Below are positions 56,851-64,000 of a stretch of 64,000 nt of DNA, piece after piece (within the stretch, counting starts at the first letter, position 1; each line of letters begins with the position of its first letter). The position numbers were made by a program, and so were the translations under genes. This stretch comes from Telopea speciosissima. Taxonomy: Eukaryota > Streptophyta > Magnoliopsida > Proteales > Proteaceae. A model generated the notes under the pieces. The model did no database searches. It was not told the DNA's origin and was given only the letters and a program-made list of their open reading frames with translations. The DNA is taken from NCBI RefSeq assembly GCF_018873765.1, contig NC_057924.1, positions 20,393,542 to 20,457,541 of the forward strand, written 5' to 3'.

Positions 56851-59004
56851 TCAAGGGACCACAGAGGGGTGGGTCATCTCTGACCCAGTAGGAGACATCA
56901 TGTCCACCTTGAGAAGGCACGCAGCAGCACCCCCCTCAGGCAGGGCAGCCTCCACCTCTGACACTGGAACTCTCTCCACCACCGCTACACTAGGAAGCGT
57001 CGTAGCAAACTCAGAGAACCCCAAGACAGAGAAGTCATAATCGGGGGTCACCTCCAGGGCACAAGCAGCTAAGTCCCCGACCCCTCCCTCATAGGCAGGC
57101 TGAAGCTGTGCCTGATACAGCACCGACAACGCCGAGGACGTCTGGAACTCAGCCACAAATCGCTCGCCTACAGATGCCAGCTCCGCCTCATGACTCCCCC
57201 TCAACGAATAAAGCTCCTCCTCCAAGGCAAGAACCCTGGCCGAGCTCTCGGCCGCACCAGCAGAGGTCACACGAAGCTCCTCAGACACCTCTAGGAGCTT
57301 CCCGGATGCCACCACGAGCTCCTCCGATGCCCTCTGAGCGCCGGCCTTGGCCCTCTCGTAGGCATCGATTTGTCCGTGGAGCTCCCTCTCCACATCACGC
57401 AGGGTGCGCTGTATTTGCACCTCGCGAGAAGCGTGACCCTCCAGTCGAAGCACTGCCTCAGCAACATGGTGATGGACCTACAATCAACATGGCAAGCGAT
57501 AAAATACTCTAAGTATAAGTGGAGCAGGGAACATGACGAGATAAAAAAGGGATAACTCACCGAAGCCATATTATGGTAGAGAGTCTGGACCAGACACGCA
57601 TCGCTAAGCCTCTGCAAGGCCACTCACGCAGTAGGGAGCCTACCCCTGTCCACCCATTCCTGCGACACGCCGGCTCCAGCCAAGGTCGAGCCCTCCCGCA
57701 TGCCCAAGGTGATCACCAGGGACTCATCCATCGTGGGAAGATTAGTGGCAGTACCACCAGAGGAACTCACCCCTTTCCCCTTAAAGAGGGGCAATGCAGA
57801 AGACCCGGAAGGGGTGATAGATGGAGGCAGAAGCACAGAGCCCAAAACACCATCATCATCAGGAAAAGTACGGGGAAGGAGGACACGCACACCAGAGCTC
57901 GTCACATGGGCATGTCTTGAACCACCCTTCCGCTTTGCCCCAACAGCCATAGGCGCAGAAGGACCACCAACATCTGTCACTCCAGCAGATGGACCACCCT
58001 GAGAAGCGGCCTTCCTCCGTAGATTGCCACGGAGCAAACTATAGTCCGGATGCATATCCACTGCACAGACCGCCCAACCAGTCAGATGACATATATATTC
58101 AAATACAAACATGCCAATCAAGTACAAAAGACAGTGCTCTTACCAGGACTCAGCTTCCAGAGGGAAAGGAAGGCCTTCGAGTCCAACTCCTGGACGTGGA
58201 ACAGATCGCGACCCATGCACAGCTTGAGGGAGTCACCCTCAAAATCACTCAGCTCAAGCCCCTGGTTGACCCTCTTGAGGTTAATGACTTCCCTAATAGT
58301 CTGTAGTGGACATCGGGGGACCATGGCAAAAAAGAAGCTATCCCTCTAATACTTCACGTCGCTAGTGATCCCTGTGAGAAGCTCCAAAGAGGCATAGGGC
58401 CCCTTGAGCACGCGGCGAACAAAGTGATAACATCCATGATTCCCTTTCTTCAACAAATAAAAGTGGGAGAATAGGGGAACAGTGGCGCACGCCCCAGGTG
58501 GGCGAAAAAGACATAGAAACCCAAGATCACCCTCCAAGAATTGGGCAACACCTGCCCGGGGGTGAGGTGCCAATGCTCTAACACCAACTCGACAAAGCGA
58601 GGGATAGGAAGGCAAAGGCCTTGGAGCAAAAAGGAACAGTAGAGACAGATCTCATCCACACGGTGAGAAAAGGCATACTCGCCAGGTCCAAGAATACTTA
58701 ACACGACCTCAGCGGGAATATGGAACTCCTCACGGAGGGAGACCAAGTCAGAAGGGGACAAGATGCTAGCAACATGACCTAACCTATCAATAGGACCGAC
58801 GACTGAGGACGCCGCCCCAGAAGGCCTACGATCTCTACTAGGACCAGAGACACTCGAAGGTCCCATACCCCCATCAATAGCACTGGGGGAGGGTATAGAG
58901 GATGGAGTAACCATAGAAGAAGGCGATCCTGGGGAACGCTCCTCTGAAGATCCAACCCCGACTGAAGCAGGGCCAAGGTCACCCAGAAACGACATGAGCG
59001 ACAA
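56851..59004 (-). pseudogene. Antisense frames of the Tat Gypsy (Transposase_28-like)
   Basis: On the minus strand, opposite to gag-pol, are frames at 58450-59004, 57624-58127 and 56851-57453. The first has LLQGLCLPIPRFVELVLEHW and PGQVLPNSWRVILGFYVFF, which match the domain catalogued as putative gypsy-type transposon (Pfam Transposase_28). The last is a coiled-coil-like Ala/Glu-rich stretch (for example RASEELVVASGKLLEVSEEL). Antisense extra frames in the region before the 3' LTR are known from Tat-group elements such as Grande and Retand, where the transcripts may be spliced. Function is unknown, and this copy is broken. Confidence 0.7.
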
Positions 59005-59138
59005 GAGAGGAATGGACTACTTACTCGAGAAAGCGATCTCCCAGACAAGAAGCTAGCAAGAAAAATGAAATGAAGGCCACCTACAAAGTATAAATAGCAG
59101 ATCCATCACAGATAAGAAGAAGAAAAGTGGAGAAGCAT

Positions 59139-59515
59139 GGGGGTCCATCACACCCACGCCGCGGCCACCATAGGGGAGGCCTCACACCCACAGGCACAGC
59201 CATCCCAGGCGCGGCCTCACATCCGCAGGCGACGGCCACCCAGGCGTGGCCTCACGCAGGAGCGATGACTCAGCGGCCTCACGCCATCAGGCGCAGCCAC
59301 CCCAGGCGCGGCCTCACACCCACAGGTACCGGCCACCTAGGCGAGGCTTCACAAGGGCATGGTGACCCAGCGGCCTCACACCCCACAAGCGCTGCCTCAC
59401 ACCCCACAGACGCGGCGACCCAGGTGCAGCCTCACGCCCCACAGGGGCGGTGACCCAGGCGCGGCCACCCTAGGGGCGGCTACACCTGCAGGCGCGACCT
59501 CACCTAGGCGAAACC
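59139..59515. repeat. GC-rich GGCGCGGCCTCAC array in the Gypsy 3' interior
   Basis: About 20 imperfect units of 17-22 bp built on GGCGCGGCCTCACACCCACA. The same core occurs in both LTRs (49060-49235 and 60205-60380) with a slightly different spacer. It is followed by a T-rich/A-rich stretch on opposite strands at 59520-59565. Confidence 0.75.
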
Positions 59516-60110
59516 CTGCATAATAAATAAATAAAAAAAAAAAAGAAAGAAAAAGAAAGAGAAGAGGTCGAACTTACCTCAGGGGGAAGGCGATTGCACG
59601 GGGAAGCAGGAACACGATGATGTGGCCACACCACTGGCACGATCAAGTGACAGAGACCACCAGAGGCAAGGCACTCAAGCCAAGCACCACTCAAGCCCTC
59701 CAAGTAAACAAGGCACCAAGTGAGCACAAAGCAAACACAAGGACCCAAAATTAAGCAAAATGGATACTAGTCTAGGTGACCCAAAGACAAGCACATGGTG
59801 GGTACCAAAAAGAGGACAAAAGACAAAAGTGTAATGCAAAGGAGAAATTCAAGAAGAGCAAAAGGGGAGACAAAAAGTAAGAAAGAGAAATGAGAAGTGA
59901 AAAAAGAGAAAGTGAAGGAGAGGAACATATATCTACAAAAAATAAAAGAAGAAAAAGTGTAGGAGGAAAGGTTTGAACCCCCAACCTCTCCTACCTCACT
60001 AATAGATTTACAGGCAAGCCTCGCAAAGAAAGCTTATTCGCAGCGGACCCCTCACTATGTAAAGGCATCTACTCTCTTGGACATCCTATCTCAAGAGAGT
60101 GGGGGGCAAA
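59516..60110. other. Gypsy region before the 3' LTR
   Basis: Purine-rich (59520-59960) with no recognised coding. It ends with the polypurine tract beside the right LTR. Confidence 0.6.
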
Positions 60111-60895
60111 TGATACATCCAAGATTCACCGGACCAATCAGCGGCTGCCACGCGTCACAGAATGATCCGCTTCAGAACCAAGGAGAACCAACCGGGGGTC
60201 CCACCCGGGCGCGGCCTCACCCAGGCGCAGCCTGCACCTTGGGGTGGCCTCACCCAGGCGTGGCCACACCCAGGCGCGGCCTCACCCAGGTGTGGCCTGC
60301 ACCCAGGAGTGGCCTCACCCAAGCGAGGCCACACCTAGGCGCGGCCTGCACCCAGGAGTGGCCTCTCACCCAGGAGCGACATCGTGGACGCAGATGTGAT
60401 GTACACGGACACCAGGGCTACTCGTTTATGACCCAATCGTGTCACTACAGACTCATGTCACCACCAGGACTCTAGGCCACCGCTTAAAAGTCACGTCACC
60501 CAGACGAATTCAAGCACTAATGACGTTATCACCACACGCGAGTATCTTTCCACCAAGGATCTTGATACCACCAGGACACTCCCTCCCGCGGGGAGATGGC
60601 CAATCAGGATAGAGCCCCATTACCCAGGGCCTCTATCCACTCAACGGCATAATCGCCATCAAACTGGGACTCTCCACACCGCCATACACTATTATAAAAG
60701 GCAAGGTACACAACCCCATTGGGGGACATCTAAAACTCATATTGAATAATTACTATTCATCTATTTGCTCAGGAGATCTAACTTTGGCATCGGAGAGCCC
60801 TAGGCCAGAACCACACCAATTCTCTCTATTGACCCCTTGGTCTACTTGCAGGTGACGGCACTCGCAGGACCGATCGACGATTTTTTGACGCAACA
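60111..60895 (+). repeat. Gypsy 3' LTR
   Basis: 785 bp with the same ends and the same GC-rich array (about 60205-60380). It differs from the 5' LTR at about 7% of aligned positions, mostly C/T and G/A changes. Confidence 0.9.
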
Positions 60896-60981
60896 ATGGC
60901 CGTCACCTATTCAAGAAGAAGAAAGTGAGACGAGCAGAAACTAGGATCGCTAACTCGTTGGAGTAGCGGCAGATGATACCA

Positions 60982-61229
60982 TATTGTGACTTAGAATTCT
61001 ATATGTATTTCATTAACAATCACAATGTAGTTTTATACAAGAGAAAGGTTATAGACACCCTAGAGGATAGGATCAGATCCTTCACATGTGATCACGATTA
61101 CAATAGGAAACAAATCCTAGAATCTTGCACATGTGATAACGGATAGAATAGGAAAGAAATCCTAATTACAATCAATGACTAAACCGTATATAGAGTTACT
61201 CTTTGAGAGAGAGTCTATATACGCCAATA
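60982..61229 (-). repeat. Copia C 5' LTR
   Basis: 248 bp, TATTGTGAC to GCCAATA. Confidence 0.87.
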
Positions 61230-61288
61230 TTTACCAGTTTGAGTTATCAAATTTTGGGGGAACCGAGGCAAATGACTGTAGGCTTCGT

Positions 61289-62066
61289 ACACCAAGGTGA
61301 GACGAGCAAAAAACATGATCAAGTCCTTAAAGCTTGGCGAAGGTTCTATCTCTTCTGATCAACGAATGATTGCTACTCATGTGGCTAGTTTTTATGAGTC
61401 ATTCCACAAATCAGTGCCTCTCTCATTGCATTCCCATCATCTATCTTGTATTCCAAAGGAGGTTGACGAGGTGGATCTCCTTGGCTTGGAGGCGATTCCG
61501 TCCATTGGTGAAATAAAATCTGCTGTTTGGGACTTAGACCCTCTTAATTCTCCAAGTCTGGATGGTTTCCCTGGTGAATTCTTTACCCAATGCAGGTCCA
61601 TTATTGAAGCTAATTTTTGTGACGCAGTCAGAAGTTTCTTTATCTATGGTCATCTTCCATATGGCGTTAATAATAGTTTTATAACGCATATTCCCAAGAT
61701 TGATGCTGCTTTGTCCCTTGACAAATTCCATCCTATTTGCATGGGAAATTTCTTTGTGAAGACCATTTCCAAAATTATTGCTTTGCACATCTCGCTTCTT
61801 CTCCCTCGATTAATCTTCGATGAACAGGGTGCCTTTCAGAAAGGAAAAATCATCACCTCTAATATCAGCCTTGCATCGGAACTTGCCAATATTATGCATT
61901 CTTCAGTTCGTGGCAGTGGCTTGGGTCTTAAACTGGACATTCAAAAAGCTTATGATACCTTATCCTGGCCTTTTCTCTTTGTAGTGCTCAAGCAGTTTGG
62001 TTTCTCTAACAAATGTATTGCCTGGGTAAATCAGATCTTGGCCTCTTCTAAAACTCAGTGGACCTT
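61289..62066 (+). pseudogene. LINE reverse transcriptase fragment
   Basis: The open + frame (61297 onward) contains the first RT blocks: NSPSLDGFPGEFFTQC, then FITHIPKIDAALSLDKFHPI, EQGAFQKGKIITSNIS and LKLDIQKAYDTLSW. It ends before the FADD catalytic block. PGPDG of active elements is changed to SPSLDG. The left edge abuts MULE2 interior sequence at about 61288, and the right edge meets an unrelated repeat at about 62067. It is an internal fragment, cut at both ends. Confidence 0.8.
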
Positions 62067-64000
62067 AATGGTGGTTATTTGAGTTTAAAAATTACCGCAA
62101 GCATACGGGTCAATCGTAGCTACGGGTCAAACTCAAGTAGATATACGCCACTCTATTTAACTAACTTAAAAGTAATGCAAAGTGAACCAAATTAAAGTGT
62201 TAAATTAAACTAATTAAACTAATGAAAATTAACGCATCCTAACTCACAAGCATCTAGCGAATTGAATTGGCGGCCTAACACACAAGCATCTAACCTATCA
62301 ATACTAACTCGGATTCGAAGGGATAAATTGCAGTCACACTTCACAACCACATAAAAAAATAAAAGAAATAGAGGGAGAAGAAGAAGAAGAGAGAGAGAAA
62401 GAGATAGAGGAGAGGGAGAATGAGATTAAGGGTTTAGAGAATAAAAACCTGGATGTGCTTGAACCGGAATGAACTTGCTTGCATGAATTAATTAAGCCTT
62501 GCATGAACACTTGAATAAACTTACCATGGCTTCCTCTTCTAAATCTTCAAGTCTTGTCATTAACATAGGAACTTAGACTAGAAAGCTTTAAACCTAAACT
62601 AGAATTAAATTATTACAACCAAATTGAAGACATGAATTGAAAGCATGAATCAAAAGCATTACGACCATGAAATAAAAATCATAAAAGCAAACTAGAACTT
62701 AGAAAGCCAAAAATCACAAATTAGAAGGACAAGAAGAGAAGAAATTTCACTAAGTGAACGAACAATCTTTACAAGAGAAGTAGGGGGTATTTATAGGGGG
62801 AAGGGGAGAAGAAGAGAGGAGAGGGAGAGCCCTCCCTCTAAAAAATGTGGAGGAGAGAAAGTGTAAGGGAGAGTGGTCCATAGAGAAGGGAATATTCCCT
62901 TCTCTTTCCTCCTTTACAATGCCTTGACTCCTAAGAAAAAAGAAAAAAATAGAAAGAGGGAGAGAGAAGAATCCTAGTTACATAAACCTTCTATTTCTAG
63001 AAAAGTAAATCTCGAATTCTAACTTGTGCTTCCTTTTCTTTGTAGATATCTTTTCCAAGCAATGAGATCAAAGCATCTTTGACTTTTCAACCTTCCATGA
63101 ATGAGAGAATATTTTTCAAAAGAAATCTATCCGAAGTAGAATTTCAAAAGTGCCCTTGGAAAGTTGGAGGAGAGAGAAAGTGTTGATGATGACTAGGATT
63201 TCCACTCAATCAAATAACACAATGCCCATCATGTCCTCAAGCAAAATCGTGGAGCACTGGGTGCAGCCCAATAAAAATCGTAGACAGTAGTGGGCCTTCA
63301 AAAATAATGGAATGTAGTGGCAGTGTGGTCCCTCCATGCGAGTAGCAGTCCTTCTCTCTCTTCAAGAATGAAAAATTACCGTAACGGTCCTGTACTTGTA
63401 GTAGATCTTCACCATTGCTTAGAAATATCTTCTATAATATCAAAAATGTCCTTGGGAAGTGGTAGAATGACTATGGGCTTGCACTACAGCTCCTTTCTGA
63501 CCCATTATCCTTTATTGGTCTGAAAAGAATAATCGACTGCATGGTGGCCTAAACGAATGTATACTTGCATTCCGTCACGTCCATCTTGCTCCATATTTAG
63601 TTCTCTTTACAATCATGGAAAGAAAAATGATAACTTTACGTGTAAATTGGGACATGCAGCTCCCGATAGTCTAGAATAGCCCAAAACCTGAAAAGCACAA
63701 GAAAGCACCAAAGTAACTCTGTCCAATGTGGTAAAATGTATGCTTTATGCCCTAAGATTTCACACATAAATGTGCTCATCAGATTCTCCCACACTTGAAC
63801 GTTACTTGTCCTCAAGTAAAGAAAAAGAAAAATTAACCTAAAATGCAAAAATCCTAATTCACTTTCGTAAGGAATCACGGTTGCACTTAGTATGTGCAAC
63901 AAGCCTTTAAACCCCTAGGTTATCCCTAGTGGACGAGTTGTGTCTCGTGGATGTTTGCAGTGAATATACACCCAAAATTCAATAAATCAAAAAGAATGAT
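62067..64000. other. Unclassified dispersed repeat running off the window
   Basis: Begins around AAAAATTACCGCAAGCATAC then GGGTCAATCGTAG, and later contains TCTCCCACACTTGAACGTTA then CTTGTCCTCAAGTAAA (about 63784). These phrases resemble ones I recall from common high-copy, LTR-like plant repeats. No coding region is supported. A (GAA)n/(GA)n run lies at 62375-62425. The left limit coincides with the end of the LINE RT fragment; the right limit is outside the window. Confidence 0.4.

Larger units (their letters stand above)
48972..60895 (+). mobile_element. Tat-lineage Ty3/Gypsy LTR retrotransposon nested in Copia C
   Basis: An 11.9-kb element with LTRs at 48972-49743 and 60111-60895. The target duplication ATGGC lies at 48967-48971 and 60896-60900. 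The primer site TTGGCGCCGTCTGTGGGAA (49746-49765) and a purine tract GAGAGTGGGGGGCAAA just before the right LTR are canonical. Parts on the + strand are gag (about 50676-51410), protease (about 51564-52472, DTGASVD), RT (about 52650-53699, YVDDML), RNase H (about 53700-54363) and integrase (about 54450-55606). A 33-bp minisatellite follows, then an antisense frame region (56851-59004). The extra antisense frames and the length point to the Tat group. It is broken, with about ten interruptions. Confidence 0.9.
44584..61229 (-). mobile_element. Copia LTR retrotransposon C, minus strand, with a nested Gypsy
   Basis: It has 248-bp LTRs (44584-44831 and 60982-61229) with inverted TATTG/CAATA ends. 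The target duplication TTTAC lies at 44579-44583 and 61230-61234. The primer site complement TGATACCA lies next to the right LTR, so the element reads leftward. Parts are gag leader (about 60900-60981, cut off from the rest by the nested Gypsy), gag (about 48960-48350), protease (about 47900), integrase (about 47520-46660), RT (about 46300-45590) and RNase H (about 45350-44890). It is broken, with roughly ten interruptions. LTRs differ at about 8 of 248 positions (about 3%), suggesting 1-2.5 million years. The empty site is at about 34295 in MULE1. Confidence 0.88.
41868..61288. mobile_element. Large Mutator-like element, copy 2 (MULE2), right end missing
   Basis: The left end GGGAAAAT sits at the same position in repeat X as MULE1, preceded by TTAAATTAA. 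The interior aligns with MULE1: left repeat (41868-42016), the shared LINE (42029-43201) and unique interior (43214-44583, resumed at 61230-61288). Copia C interrupts it. After about 61288 the alignment stops against a LINE RT fragment, so the right end has been lost. It lies at the same target and has the same LINE as MULE1, so it arose by duplication of the surrounding segment rather than a second transposition. Confidence 0.75.

Noticed and set aside
41391-61288. A third lipase gene after repeat X3
   Set aside because: The repeat layout predicts one, but no lipase motif appears between 41868 and the window end.
62067-64000. LTR retrotransposon with defined ends
   Set aside because: The wording resembles common LTR-like plant repeats, but no paired terminal repeats, primer site or target duplication can be shown within the window.

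Overview
The window is repeat-rich nuclear DNA from a flowering plant. The evidence is a two-exon class II phospholipase A1 gene of the DAD1-like plant lipase family, plant Copia and Tat-type Gypsy LTR elements, plant L1-type LINEs, Mutator-like and hAT DNA transposons, and captured pieces of two plant genes (a MATE transporter and, probably, augmin subunit AUG5). I cannot name the species. The only genes that look whole are two nearly identical lipase genes on the + strand, at 17181-18636 and 35977-37535. Almost everything else is mobile-element sequence.

Layout: 1-5190 is a decayed Copia fossil with a non-autonomous hAT element (257-1562) beside its preserved part. 5190-9110 is a mosaic of Mutator-like ends, unassigned DNA and an AUG5-like fragment (7250-7693, - strand). 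9109-14760 is a near full-length minus-strand LINE joined head-to-head to a plus-strand LINE piece. 15735-20038 is the first lipase unit: flank repeat X1, lipase 1, then X2. 20039-35051 is a Mutator-like element (MULE1) expanded by a LINE in its left end, two Copia elements (A and B) and an older LINE. 35052-41390 is the second lipase unit, with a 1.8-kb gene-capturing Mutator-like element (37686-39527) and a LINE fragment (about 40057-41094). 41391-41867 is repeat X3. From 41868 comes a second copy of the large Mutator-like element (MULE2), into which Copia C (44584-61229) inserted, with a Tat-lineage Gypsy (48972-60895) nested in it. 61289-64000 is a LINE RT fragment and an unclassified repeat.

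The window records its own history. Lipase unit 1 holds the empty target sites of MULE1 (16208-16216) and of the MATE-carrying element (about 18820). MULE2 holds the empty sites of Copia A and Copia B. MULE1 holds the empty site of Copia C. One LINE insertion with the same target site is shared by MULE1 and MULE2. This gives a relative order: lipase unit duplication, MULE insertion, LINE insertion into the MULE, duplication of the MULE-bearing segment, then Copia A and B into one copy and Copia C into the other, then Gypsy into Copia C.

I found no CRISPR array, rRNA, tRNA or operon-like system. The most unusual items are the captured gene fragments, the antisense reading frames and 33-bp minisatellite of the Gypsy element, and a mismatch between LTR divergence and nesting order.
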